A stretch of 64,000 nucleotides of DNA from Rhodocyclales bacterium (GTDB taxonomy: Bacteria > Pseudomonadota > Gammaproteobacteria > Burkholderiales > Rhodocyclaceae). Both the position numbers and the translations under genes were made by a program. The notes below the pieces were generated by a model. It searched no databases, was not told the DNA's origin, and saw nothing but the letters and a program-made list of their open reading frames with translations. Shown here piece by piece: positions 43,853 to 52,296 of the stretch (positions within the stretch are counted from its first letter, which is position 1; each line of letters begins with the position of its first letter). Where the stretch lies: assembly GCA_016235025.1 (NCBI GenBank), contig JACRMV010000001.1:372001-436000 (forward strand), read 5' to 3'.

Positions 43853-44428
43853 TCAGGCAGAGTCGTGATCCGGCGCATCCGCACCCAAGGCCTGCCAGCC
43901 CTCGGTACCCAGTTTGCGCAGGGTTTCCTTGTTCTTTTCAAAAATGGAAGCGGGATCGGGAAAATTTTCGACTGCGCGGGCCAGGCTGGCTTCACGTATC
44001 AGATGCAGCGTGGGGTAGGGCGAACGGTTGGTGTAGTTGGTGATGTCGTCGTCTGCCGCGTCTGCAAACCGGTATTCCGGATGAAAACTGGCTATTTGCA
44101 AGATGCCGGTCAACCCGTTGATTTTCAGGGAGACCTCAGCCAGATCGAGGAAGTCTGCGAATGCGGGAAAAGTGGTCAGCGTGTAGGGATGGATCAGCAA
44201 GGTCATATCCACTACCTCCGGTTTTTCTTTCATCAGAATCTGACATTCGCGCTCCAGATCGTCGAGCAGCTTGTCAGAGTTTCGTGCATCGCTGACAACG
44301 TACCGAATCTGCTTTTTTACATGTACGCTTTTGGCGAAGGGGCAGAGATTAAGACCGATCACCGCACGCTCAAGCCAGTTGCGCGTGGCATTTATGGCAA
44401 TTTCATGAGTTGGTTCAGGATGTGCCAT
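43853..44428 (-). CDS. DUF1415 family protein
   Basis: The 191-residue cytoplasmic protein has the DUF1415 features RNWLERAVIGLNLCPFAKSV, LLIHPYTLTTFPAFADFLDL, GILQIASFHPEYRFAD and NRSPYPTLHLIREASLARAV. The family function is unknown. It seems to be the last gene of the core region before the island, and a terminator-like hairpin on its own strand lies upstream (44454-44483). Confidence 0.9.
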   Translation of the reverse strand: MAHPEPTHEIAINATRNWLERAVIGLNLCPFAKSVHVKKQIRYVVSDARNSDKLLDDLERECQILMKEKPEVVDMTLLIHPYTLTTFPAFADFLDLAEVSLKINGLTGILQIASFHPEYRFADAADDDITNYTNRSPYPTLHLIREASLARAVENFPDPASIFEKNKETLRKLGTEGWQALGADAPDHDSA

Positions 44429-44453
44429 CGTTATGATTTGAATTTAAGACAAG

Positions 44454-44545
44454 AAAAATCCCAACCGGCCTCGGTCGGGGTTTGTTGGATGGTGGTGGAC
44501 TGCGGGCCACGGTTCAAGTCCGCACTTTCCAAGTGTTGCGGATGA
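44454..44545 (-). other. terminator plus degenerate tRNA/tmRNA-like 3' end
   Basis: On the minus strand a CCCGACCG/CGGTTGGG hairpin is followed by ATTTTT. Upstream of it is a GCGGACTTGAACC segment and then GTCCACCACCA. The hairpin's 3' half plus T-run (CCGGTTGGGATTTTT) is identical to the terminator at 50945-50960. This may be a relic of the tmRNA 3' end. The rest of the 44429-44911 gap shows no gene I can support. Confidence 0.4.
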
Positions 44546-44911
44546 TTGTATGACGTTTTGTCCCGTTCCTCGGATAGGATTTTCAGGCGCAATTGACGGT
44601 TGACTTCTACGCGGAAGCGCGCCTAAATCCGGGTCGGATCAACCTTACGTTCAGTAGGTTCACAAAGTACCTCTGGAAAATTGCGCGACAGTTCAATACT
44701 ATCAAGCGAATCGTGCAGCAGGATGCTTGGCGCTCGTTCTATGAAAATTTCCGGTGACCAGACCCGGACAAAGAGACGGCCTCCATGACCTCCGATCCAG
44801 GTAGAGTGAATTGTCGAACTTTGTAATTTCAGCTCATGTTTGCAGAGGCGTCTAGCGGACCATATGGGACACAAGAAATACCGCGCCGCCGCACCCTTTC
44901 CTGAGCCTAGG

Positions 44912-45964
44912 TTAGTGACTAGAGAGTGTTGAAAACCGGGGAGCAGCAGCCACGGATATGGCGCCGTGCTCATCCGTCTTGTAGGTGCAGCGATCGCGGT
45001 TGTGCGGATGATTGGCAGCCTCGTCAAGGCTCAAGACTGGGGCGAAGCAGGTGTCGCTTCCCTCCAGTAACTCACTCCAATATGCACGCGACTGGCTGCG
45101 GAACAGGTGTGCAAATCGCGTCTTCAAGGCAGGCCAGGCGGCTTTGTCATACTGAGACTTGGGGTCAATGTCATCCAACTGCAGTTTCGAAAGCAGCATC
45201 GCGTAGAACTGAGGCTCGATGGCTGCAAGGGTAATGAAACCGCTATCTGCACAGGCGTAGGTGTCGTAAAACGGCGAGTCATGAAACGGACTGGGTTCCC
45301 GCCCGTCTATTTGCCCACCTGCGCGTATCCACTGAACTAGAGTGCCTAGCATTGCGACTATGTCGACAATTGCTGCATCAACCACGCGCCCTGGTCCTCC
45401 ACCACGAACGTCAACCAATGCGCTGGTGATGCCAAATGCCAGACCGAGCGCTCCTGCTGCATCGCCGACGACAGTTGGTGGAACGATTGGTGCCTGACCG
45501 TTGCGCGCCGTCAGTGAAAGAAGGCCGGTCAGTGCAACATAGTTGAGGTCATGCCCTGCAGATTGGGCAAGTGGACCATTTTGACCCCATCCGGTCATGC
45601 GGCCATAAACCAGCTTCGAATTGAGTACCGCGCAATCCGCTGGCCCCAATCCAAGGCGCTCCATCACTCCGGGACGATTGCCCTCAATGAGCGCATCCGC
45701 TTTACCGACAAGATCCAATGCGCGTGCAATGCCTTCAGGCGTCTTAAGATCCACTAGCTCGACTTGCTTACCTCTTCGCAAAGGGTTGTAGCCCTTGCCA
45801 GACAGGCGCTCCATCGCAACTGCAGGGCCAGGTCTCACGAGTGTTGTAACTTCTGCCCCTAAATCAGCCAGCATCATTGATGCCAGTGGTCCTGGGCCAA
45901 GGCCTTCAAATTCCACAATACGCACGCCGCGCAGCGGTTTTCCAATTTCTCGAATCTCAGTCAT
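44912..45964 (-). CDS. CaiB/BaiF family III CoA-transferase, AMACR-like
   Basis: The 350-residue protein resembles alpha-methylacyl-CoA racemase. It has GVRIVEFEGLGPGPLASMML, GKGYNPLRRGKQVELVDLKT, EGNRPGVMERLGLGP, YGRMTGWGQNGP and the catalytic region GHDLNYVALTG. The family either racemises 2-methylacyl-CoA esters or moves CoA between acids. ATG 45964 has GGAG 8 nt upstream. The C-terminus (APRFSTLSSH) stops slightly earlier than in relatives, which hints at a truncated end. Isolated from other lipid genes, it is probably island cargo. Confidence 0.8.
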   Translation of the reverse strand: MTEIREIGKPLRGVRIVEFEGLGPGPLASMMLADLGAEVTTLVRPGPAVAMERLSGKGYNPLRRGKQVELVDLKTPEGIARALDLVGKADALIEGNRPGVMERLGLGPADCAVLNSKLVYGRMTGWGQNGPLAQSAGHDLNYVALTGLLSLTARNGQAPIVPPTVVGDAAGALGLAFGITSALVDVRGGGPGRVVDAAIVDIVAMLGTLVQWIRAGGQIDGREPSPFHDSPFYDTYACADSGFITLAAIEPQFYAMLLSKLQLDDIDPKSQYDKAAWPALKTRFAHLFRSQSRAYWSELLEGSDTCFAPVLSLDEAANHPHNRDRCTYKTDEHGAISVAAAPRFSTLSSH

Positions 45965-45998
45965 AGAGGCTCCAAACTTTTGAGGTATGTTCATCGCG

Positions 45999-46200
45999 AA
46001 CTTGAAAACATCAAGATACGGCGTGCAGCATTCAGATGTGGCTGATCAACCATGGCGCCATCTTCCAATTCAACAATAGAGGTGGCCCCGTTCCTTGGGA
46101 CAGAATTTGCTGGTTTCTTAAGTGAACCCTCTGCGGTTACGCAGTTATCCGCGGGGCGGCTTGCCGCAGGTTCCTCTAAACCTGCTGAATTCCACTCAAA
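45999..46200 (-). pseudogene. 3' remnant of an unidentified ORF next to IS sequence
   Basis: On the minus strand a frame without start codon runs from the IS end into IVELEDGAMVDQPHLNAARR and stops 35 nt before the CoA-transferase. I cannot identify it. It looks like the tail of a gene cut by the insertion sequence. Confidence 0.3.
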
Positions 46201-46215
46201 TCTGACCCAGGGTTT

Positions 46216-46560
46216 TCATTGAAATCTGACCCACCCATTTATGCGTGAAGTATAGCCACGCGCTTGCTGCCGGGTTGATATTTTCGTTGGGTTCATCTCC
46301 TTTCGGGCAGGACTTGATTTGAAGCGCCACGACTCATTGCCGGTTTCGACGATATGACAGTGATGGGTCAGACGGTCCAGTAGTGCTGTGGTCATCTTCG
46401 CATCGCCGAACACATTGGCCCATTCTGTGAAACTCAGATTGGTCGTGATGATTACGCTCGTGTGCTCATAGAGTTTCGACAGCAGATGGAACAGTAGCGC
46501 CCCGCCAGCCTGACTGAAGGGCAGATACCCATCTCGTCCAGGATTGGTGAAAGGGCTGGA
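46216..46560 (-). pseudogene. istB: istB fragment (IS21-family helper ATPase)
   Basis: The frame reads the C-terminal part of IstB: ILDEMG, then after a one-base deletion [40 protein letters not shown], and [20 protein letters not shown]. The N-terminal half with Walker A and the istA transposase are missing. Two TCTGACCC repeats just left of it (near 46200-46235) look like the terminal repeats of the IS. It abuts the 3' end of the zinc ATPase gene. Confidence 0.85.
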
Positions 46561-46578
46561 TCCAGTTCCGCGTAGAAG

Positions 46579-48804
46579 TTAGTTCGTGCGTAGCAAGCGC
46601 AAGCCGTTGAACACCACCAGCAGGCTGGCCCCCATATCCGCGAATACAGCCATCCACATGGTCGCATTGCCGAATACCGCAAGCACGAGAAATACCGCCT
46701 TGATGCCCAATGCCAGCGAAATGTTCTGCCATAGCACGGCATGCGTGCGGCGCGATAAATAGATCATTTCGGGAATGCGACGTAGATCGTCGTTCATGAT
46801 GACCACGTCTGCTGCTTCCATCGCGGTGTCCGTGCCTGCCGCTCCCATCGCCACGCCGATGTCGGCACGGGCTAGCGCGGGAGCGTCATTGATGCCGTCG
46901 CCAGTCATTGCGGTGGCCCCGTAGCGTTTCTGCAGATCTTCGATGGCGGTCAGCTTGTCTTCGGGCAGCAAGCTGCCACGTGCATCGTCGATCCCGGCCT
47001 GCCTGGCGATAGTTTGTGCGGTTGCCGTGTTGTCCCCCGTCAGCATGACTGACGAGATACCGAGAGCATGCAACTGTGCCAGCGCCTCGCGCGAACTGTC
47101 CTTGATGGTGTCAGCCACAGCAAAGATCGCCAGCGCTTGGGCGTCTGTTGCCAGCATCGTGACCGTGCGCCCCTGCGCTTCATGCTCCGCAAGCCGCGCC
47201 TCGATCCCGGCACTGCATAGCCCTTGATCTTCGATCAAGCGATGGTTTCCCAGAGTAAGTGTCTGGCCGTCGGTAAGAGCTTGAATACCGCGCCCGGGCA
47301 AGACAGTGAATCCTTCCAGCAGGCCGTTGCCCTGACCGAGCCCCTGGGCAATCGCCTTGGACACCGGATGGTCGGAATGGCCAGCGAGGTCAGCGGCCCA
47401 GCGCAGCACTTGCGATTCAGGAATCTTTGACGCCAATATCTCAGTCGCGACAAGCTTTGGTTTTCCCTCGGTGATGGTGCCTGTCTTGTCCAGCGCGATC
47501 ACACGTAGATTGCGCGCTTCTTCAAGATAGACGCCGCCCTTGATCAGGATGCCGCGCCGTGCTGCAGCGGCGAGGCCGCTGACTACCGTTATCGGGGTAG
47601 CAATCACCAGTGCGCAGGGGCAAGCAATCACCAGCAACACCAAAGCCTTGTACAGCGCTTGCGTCCAAGTCCAATCCAGCAGCCAAGGCGTCAGTATGGC
47701 CACCGCGACCGCAAGCGCAAAAACCGCCGGGGTGTATATCGATGCGAATCGATCCACGAAGCGTTGCGTCGGCGCGCGCGTCCCCTGCGCCTGTTCGACC
47801 GCATGAATGATGCGCGCCAGCGTGGTATTGCCCGCTATGCCGGTGACACGAAACTCCAGGGTTGCCGTTTCATTGATCGTTCCGGCAAACACGATGTCAC
47901 CCGTCGTTTTGTCCACAGGAATGCTTTCGCCGGTCACCGGGGCTTGATTGATAGCGCTGGTTCCGGCTGTCACCACACCATCCAGCGGCACGCGCTCCCC
48001 GGGTTTGACTCGCAATATGCTGTCCAGAGCCACTGCAGTTACCGGCACGGTTTGCCAGCTGCCGTCCGGCAGGCGGACTTCCGCGGTCTCGGGGGTCATG
48101 TCCAGCAGGCCCTTGATCGCGTTGCGCGCCCGATCTATTGAACGTGCTTCGATCAACTCGGCAATGGCGTAGAGCGCCATCACCATCGCCGCTTCGGGCC
48201 ACTGTCCAATCAGGAATGCGCCGGTGACCGCCACGCTCATCAGCGCATTGATGTTCAAGCGACCGCGCCGCAGCGCGGCCAACCCTTTGCCGTAGGTGGA
48301 AAATCCCGCTAATGCGATAGCCGCTGCCGCGAGAGCAATGCCCAGCGACTTGAAGAGCAAAGTGGCCGGAACAAAGAAAGCCAGTGCCTCCGCCACCACC
48401 GCAAGGGTTAACGCGATCACCATTCGCTGGAGATCACGACGCGCTGCGTTGGTGTGCTCGTGTGCTGGCGCAGTAGGCAGTATCGCTGGCTGCGGATCGA
48501 ATCCTGCAGCGCGTATCGCAGCCAAGGACTTTTGCAACGCATCCCCCGACGCATCGATGGCCAGCGTGCGCGCGGCCAACTGAAAGTTGAGGCTCCGAAT
48601 ACCGGCAATGTCGGCCAGCGCCTGCCGAATCTCGCTCTCCTCGGCGGCGCAGTCCATGCCGGGAATGCGAAACACGGTTGCATCTGCTGGCGTGTTGTCG
48701 AGTAATGGTGCGCGGGTCTGCACCGCATCGGGCGAGCAGCGACTGGCGCAGCCGCAACTGTCCGATGGCGCAGAAATCTCATCGACCTGGGTGTGTTGGT
48801 TCAT
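46579..48804 (-). CDS. zntA: Zn/Cd/Pb-exporting P1B-type ATPase
   Basis: The 741-residue pump exports divalent soft metals across the inner membrane. It has an N-terminal metal-binding domain (IPGMDCAAEESEIRQAL, with an extra Cys-rich SCGCASRCS), the actuator motif TGES, the translocation motif CPCALVIATPITVVSG, the phosphorylation site DKTGTITEGKPKL and the hinge GDGINDAPALARADIG. CPC with these flanks marks the ZntA/CadA subgroup. ATG 48804 has a strong AGGAGG site. A MerR-type promoter lies between it and the divergent regulator gene. Confidence 0.95.
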   Translation of the reverse strand: MNQHTQVDEISAPSDSCGCASRCSPDAVQTRAPLLDNTPADATVFRIPGMDCAAEESEIRQALADIAGIRSLNFQLAARTLAIDASGDALQKSLAAIRAAGFDPQPAILPTAPAHEHTNAARRDLQRMVIALTLAVVAEALAFFVPATLLFKSLGIALAAAAIALAGFSTYGKGLAALRRGRLNINALMSVAVTGAFLIGQWPEAAMVMALYAIAELIEARSIDRARNAIKGLLDMTPETAEVRLPDGSWQTVPVTAVALDSILRVKPGERVPLDGVVTAGTSAINQAPVTGESIPVDKTTGDIVFAGTINETATLEFRVTGIAGNTTLARIIHAVEQAQGTRAPTQRFVDRFASIYTPAVFALAVAVAILTPWLLDWTWTQALYKALVLLVIACPCALVIATPITVVSGLAAAARRGILIKGGVYLEEARNLRVIALDKTGTITEGKPKLVATEILASKIPESQVLRWAADLAGHSDHPVSKAIAQGLGQGNGLLEGFTVLPGRGIQALTDGQTLTLGNHRLIEDQGLCSAGIEARLAEHEAQGRTVTMLATDAQALAIFAVADTIKDSSREALAQLHALGISSVMLTGDNTATAQTIARQAGIDDARGSLLPEDKLTAIEDLQKRYGATAMTGDGINDAPALARADIGVAMGAAGTDTAMEAADVVIMNDDLRRIPEMIYLSRRTHAVLWQNISLALGIKAVFLVLAVFGNATMWMAVFADMGASLLVVFNGLRLLRTN

Positions 48805-48826
48805 ATTGCCTCCTATATTATTTTGC

Positions 48827-48857
48827 AACATAAACCCTGTAGCAACTAAAGAGTCAA
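48827..48857 (-). promoter_or_regulatory. MerR-type promoter/operator for zntA
   Basis: On the minus strand TTGACT (-35, 48852-48857) and TATGTT (-10, 48827-48832) are 19 nt apart, the long spacer typical of MerR-regulated promoters. The spacer holds the dyad ACTCTTTAG...CTACAGGGT (48834-48854), which resembles PbrR/CadR operators. Metal-activated transcription of zntA by the divergent regulator is the expected outcome. Confidence 0.85.
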
Positions 48858-48910
48858 GCGAGTAAAATGGATTTTATTGACGCCCCAAGTCCATCAAATC
48901 AAGGGAATAA

Positions 48911-49393
48911 ATGAAAATCGGTGAACTGGCCAAGGCTACCGGCACGCAGGTAGAGACCATTCGCTACTACGAGCGCGCAGGTCTTTTGTCTGAAACCACG
49001 CGCACGGAAGGCAACTACCGCATCTACGGCGAGACACACGCCGAGCGCCTTTCGTTCATCCGCCACTGCCGGTCACTGGATATGACGCTGGACGAAATTC
49101 GCGTGTTGCTGCGCTTCAAGGACGCACCTACCGAAAACTGTGGCGACGTGAATGCTTTGCTGGATGAACACATCGGCCATGTCGCTGCCCGCATCCGAGA
49201 ATTGCGCACGTTGGAACGACAACTCAAGGGGCTGCGGGATTTGTGTCAGGAAGCGCAGGATGCTGCTCACTGCGGCATCCTGAATGAGCTTGCTCGTCAA
49301 GGTTCCGAGGGTGGCTCCAGCGCAGCCGGGCATGTGCATGGTGCGCACGGTCGTTCCGTTGAACGCAAGGCCATAAAGGACAAGAGAAAATGA
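48911..49393 (+). CDS. cadR: CadR/PbrR-like MerR-family metal regulator
   Basis: The 160-residue activator has the MerR winged helix (MKIGELAKATGTQVETIRYY), the dimerisation helix and the metal-binding cysteines in ENCGDVN (about residue 77) and AAHCGILNEL (about 119). These match the CadR/PbrR group. A His-containing tail (AAGHVHGAHGR) is another CadR-like trait. It is divergent from zntA, and its stop overlaps the next gene's start by 4 nt. Cd/Pb versus Zn preference is not settled by sequence. Confidence 0.88.
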   Translation: MKIGELAKATGTQVETIRYYERAGLLSETTRTEGNYRIYGETHAERLSFIRHCRSLDMTLDEIRVLLRFKDAPTENCGDVNALLDEHIGHVAARIRELRTLERQLKGLRDLCQEAQDAAHCGILNELARQGSEGGSSAAGHVHGAHGRSVERKAIKDKRK

Positions 49394-50445
49394 AATTGAA
49401 CGACTCCGGCATCCCCGCCGCGCTGGCCGCCGCCGTACTTTTCGGCGCAGGCACGCCGCTGGCAAAGCTGCTGCTTGCACACGCTGCCCCTTGGCTGCTG
49501 GCTGCGCTGCTATACCTGGGCTCAGGTCTTGGACTCTGGTTATTTCGCCGAATACGGCAGTCGCCTGCGACCCAACTCGCACGCGGCGATTGGCTCTGGC
49601 TGGCCGGGGCTATTGTCACCGGTGGGGTGACGGGTCCAGTGTTGCTGATGACGGGTCTGACTGCCATGCCAGCCTCTGGCGCGGCATTGTTGCTCAATGC
49701 CGAAGGGGTCTTCACGGCGCTCCTGGCTTGGTTCGTCTTCAAGGAGAACTTCGACCGGCGCATTGCACTGGGCATGATTGCCATCGTGGCCGGTGCAGTG
49801 GTATTGAGTTGGCCCGCCGAAGGAATGGTGGAGTTCGCGAGCCTTTGGCCTGCGCTCGCCGTGCTGGGCGCGTGTCTTGCTTGGGCCATCGACAACAACC
49901 TCACCCGCAAAGTGGCGCTGTCCGATGCTTCATGGATCGCGATGGTCAAGGGGCTGGCGGCGGGCGCAACGAACCTCGTCGTGGCGGTGAGCTTGGGCGC
50001 GGCATGGCCAGGCGCAATACCTGTGTTCGGCGCGACCTTGGTCGGCTTTTTTAGCTATGGAGCCAGTCTCACGCTGTTCGTGGTCGCTCTGCGGCATCTC
50101 GGCACTGCCCGCACTGGCGCTTATTTCTCCGTGGCACCTTTCTTCGGTGCGCTGATGGCTCTGGCACTGCTTCACGAGCCGGTTACCGTGGCATTGCTGC
50201 TGGGCGGCACGCTGATGGCCGTGGGCGTGGCGTTGCACCTGACCGAGCGGCATATGCATGAACATACACACCAGCCGCTCGAACACACGCACGCGCATGC
50301 TCACGGTGTGGGCGACGAACACCACATGCACGAGCATGACGAACCTGTGCCTGCTGGTACGCGCCATAGCCATCGACACCGGCACTACCCCATCACACAC
50401 GCACACCCGCATTTTCCGGACGCGCATCACCAGCACCTTCACTGA
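49390..50445 (+). CDS. EamA/DMT permease with His-rich tail
   Basis: The 351-residue protein has ten membrane helices in two EamA repeats (residues about 8-140 and 150-285). A long, strongly histidine-rich cytoplasmic or periplasmic tail (HMHEHTHQPLEHTHAHAHGV and beyond) follows. It is translationally coupled to the metal regulator, which suggests a role in metal efflux or tolerance. DMT proteins of this type occur in mobile metal-resistance islands. No substrate is known to me. Confidence 0.8.
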   Translation: MKLNDSGIPAALAAAVLFGAGTPLAKLLLAHAAPWLLAALLYLGSGLGLWLFRRIRQSPATQLARGDWLWLAGAIVTGGVTGPVLLMTGLTAMPASGAALLLNAEGVFTALLAWFVFKENFDRRIALGMIAIVAGAVVLSWPAEGMVEFASLWPALAVLGACLAWAIDNNLTRKVALSDASWIAMVKGLAAGATNLVVAVSLGAAWPGAIPVFGATLVGFFSYGASLTLFVVALRHLGTARTGAYFSVAPFFGALMALALLHEPVTVALLLGGTLMAVGVALHLTERHMHEHTHQPLEHTHAHAHGVGDEHHMHEHDEPVPAGTRHSHRHRHYPITHAHPHFPDAHHQHLH

Positions 50446-50452
50446 GGACATG

Positions 50453-50782
50453 ATGATCGAACTTGTCAACTTGTCAAAACTGCTGCCTTGTTCGCGCTCA
50501 CGGCTGTCGCCAAGATCGTCGGTTGCTATCTGCCGTGGTTGATTCTCAAACAGTGAAGATCGTTGTGGCTGCTACTGCCGGCGGGAGGCGCGCTTGCGCT
50601 TTTCGCTTGGCTGCTGACGCTGCGCCCGAGCGTGGCGGGGTGTACCTGCGCTGCCTACGGTGGGATGTATATCGCCATTGCACTCGTCTGGCTATGGGCC
50701 GTGAATGGTGTCGCGCCAAGTCGATGGATATTGCGGGGCGACTGTGGTGCTGATCGGCATGGCCATCATTGCTATCCACCTG
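50453..50782 (+). pseudogene. ynfA: broken ynfA (small four-helix membrane protein)
   Basis: Translated pieces match the YnfA/UPF0060 family: [65 protein letters not shown] and [14 protein letters not shown]. Three lesions break it: an 8-bp duplication (CTTGTCAA twice at 50462-50477), a stop codon after LILKQ, and a one-base loss near 50740. The last part of the gene is replaced by other sequence. YnfA-type genes often sit beside zntA/cadR modules on mobile elements. Confidence 0.85.
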
Positions 50783-50940
50783 CTGGACGAGGGGCGGTTC
50801 AGTTCCATGACCGAGATCGCAGCAGCCGAAGGCATCGACCTCGGCCAAGCGAGCAAGATGAGCCGACTGGCGCAGCTGGCCCCCGACCTGATCGAAGCCA
50901 TCGCCCTGGGACGCCGCGAGGTGGACGTCAGCGCCGGGCG
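50783..50940 (+). pseudogene. fragment of an HTH protein fused to the ynfA remnant
   Basis: The frame after ynfA reads [20 protein letters not shown] and [20 protein letters not shown]. This resembles the KorB/ParB-like helix-turn-helix found in small proteins next to site-specific recombinases on mobile elements. Start and end are missing. It directly follows the ynfA fragment in frame with the GATVVLIGM segment. Confidence 0.55.
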
Positions 50941-50944
50941 CACC

Positions 50945-50977
50945 AAAAAAAATCCCAACCGGATAAGGGTTGGGATT
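50945..50977 (-). terminator. terminator of the tmRNA gene (minus strand)
   Basis: A perfect 10-bp stem AATCCCAACC/GGTTGGGATT with loop GGATAAG is followed on the minus strand by eight T. It lies 9 nt beyond the encoded CCA of the tmRNA fragment, where an ssrA terminator belongs. Confidence 0.85.
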
Positions 50978-50985
50978 TCACAAAT

Positions 50986-51018
50986 TGGTGGAGGCGGCGG
51001 GAATTGAACCCGCGACCC
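50986..51018 (-). other. tmRNA (ssrA) 3'-end fragment, probable attachment site
   Basis: On the minus strand the sequence GCGGGTTCAATTCCCGCCGC continues with CTCCACCA, the T-arm and 3' acceptor strand of betaproteobacterial tmRNA with encoded CCA. The rest of ssrA is absent upstream, where integrase-side DNA begins instead. Integrases of many elements use this 3' end as attB. The intact gene should lie at the other end of the element, beyond the right edge of the window. Confidence 0.7.
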
Positions 51019-51084
51019 TGGCTCAACCATGCGGGTCGGATTGAAATGCTGACCAAAGGCTGACCAAGTGCCTCAGAAAACTTG

Positions 51085-52296
51085 TCAGATGTTGGCTGAC
51101 TTCGGTTCAATTCCGCCTTCGGGAATTGAACCGGCGTCCTTGGCCCAGAATGTCGAAACGGCCTTGCCGCCGGAGTCCAGTTCGGTGTCCGGCATCCAGC
51201 GGCCGTAGGTCTTGCGGATCATGGCCCAATCGCTGTGACCCATCTGCTGGGCGACCCACATGGGGTGTTCGCCGGCCGAGAGCATCATGCTGGCGTAGGT
51301 GTGGCGCGTCTGGTAGGGGTAGCGGTAGCGGATGCCGGCCCGCTTGAGTGCCGGCGCCCACATGGTTTTGCGGATCGGCTGGTCGCCGGTCCAGCGCTTG
51401 CCGTTGCGCGGGTTCTGGAATATCTCGGCATCGTTCAGGAAGGTGAAGGCTTTCTGGTCCTTGAGGGCGGCGAGCGCAGGGGCGAGCAGTCTGACATCGC
51501 GCACGCCGGCGCGGGTTTTGGTGGTCTCGACGGTATCCTTGGCGGCCTGCGTCGAGGCTTTGCTGATGCGGACGATGCCGCGGATGAAGTCGACGTCGCC
51601 CCAGTTCAGGGCGACGAGTTCGGAGGTGCGCAGGCCGGTCCAGAAGGCGAACTGCACCAGATTGCGTGCCTGGCCTTCGAGCCTGGCCAGAATGGCGGTC
51701 TGTTCTTCCTGGGTGAATGGGTCGATGTCGTCCTGCGCGTCGGTGGGGGCGGCGGCTTTTTCATAGGTCCAGCCAGCGAGCGGGTTGGCGGCGATCAGTT
51801 CGTCTTCGAAGGCTTCCTGTAGGGCAGCGCGGAAGACGCTCAGGATGTTGGCGATGCGTTTGTTGCCGGCTTCAAGGGTGGCGGCCCAGGTCTTGATTTC
51901 CGAGCGCTTCAATTCGGCGATCGGGCGATCACCAAATTGCGGAATCAGGATCCCGTCGATGGTCTTGCGGTAGTCGTTGCAGGTGCTGGCCTTGAGCTGC
52001 GGTTTCTTTGCCGCGAGCCATGTATCGAGGTGCTTTTCTACCGTGAGCGCTTTGCCGCTGCGGGCGGCAAACTGCTTGGCCTTGGACGAATCGGGGAATG
52101 TGGTCAGATAGTCGAATGTGCCTGTTGAAATGGCGTGAAGGATTGCAGCTCGGTGTTGCGCCGCACGCTTCAGGTTAGCGGGGCTGGGCTCAAGCCTGAT
52201 CCTCTCTCGGCAGCGGCCACCCTGGTAGTAAAAGTCGATTTCGATGGTTGACTTCGAGATGGCCCGAACACCGTCGAATTTGCGCTCTCCACCCAT
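51085..52296 (-). CDS. int: tyrosine-family site-specific integrase
   Basis: The 403-residue recombinase has an N-terminal arm-binding domain (STIEIDFYYQGGRCRERIRL, DUF3596-like), a SAM-like core-binding domain, and a catalytic domain with Arg in FWTGLRTSELVALNWGD, YPYQTRHTYASMML, and MGHSDWAMIRKTYGRW holding the last His and the nucleophilic Tyr. The first His of the H-x-x-R box is Tyr here, as in some relatives. It sits next to the tmRNA-end attachment site. Its 3' end carries an att-like palindrome. Confidence 0.93.
   Translation of the reverse strand: MGGERKFDGVRAISKSTIEIDFYYQGGRCRERIRLEPSPANLKRAAQHRAAILHAISTGTFDYLTTFPDSSKAKQFAARSGKALTVEKHLDTWLAAKKPQLKASTCNDYRKTIDGILIPQFGDRPIAELKRSEIKTWAATLEAGNKRIANILSVFRAALQEAFEDELIAANPLAGWTYEKAAAPTDAQDDIDPFTQEEQTAILARLEGQARNLVQFAFWTGLRTSELVALNWGDVDFIRGIVRISKASTQAAKDTVETTKTRAGVRDVRLLAPALAALKDQKAFTFLNDAEIFQNPRNGKRWTGDQPIRKTMWAPALKRAGIRYRYPYQTRHTYASMMLSAGEHPMWVAQQMGHSDWAMIRKTYGRWMPDTELDSGGKAVSTFWAKDAGSIPEGGIEPKSANI
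51104..51132. repeat. inverted repeat with att-core-like sequence at the int 3' end
   Basis: GGTTCAATTCC (51104-51114) and GGAATTGAACC (51122-51132) form an 11-bp inverted repeat. The right arm repeats the GGGAATTGAACC core of the tmRNA fragment at 50999, giving a directly repeated core 122 nt away. Confidence 0.7.

Noticed and set aside
44623-45027. Minus-strand frame of 134 codons overlapping the end of the CoA-transferase
   Set aside because: Composition is not protein-like, and it overlaps a better supported gene; no ribosome binding site.
46200-46570. Complete IS21 element
   Set aside because: Only the C-terminal half of istB and short terminal repeats remain; istA is missing.
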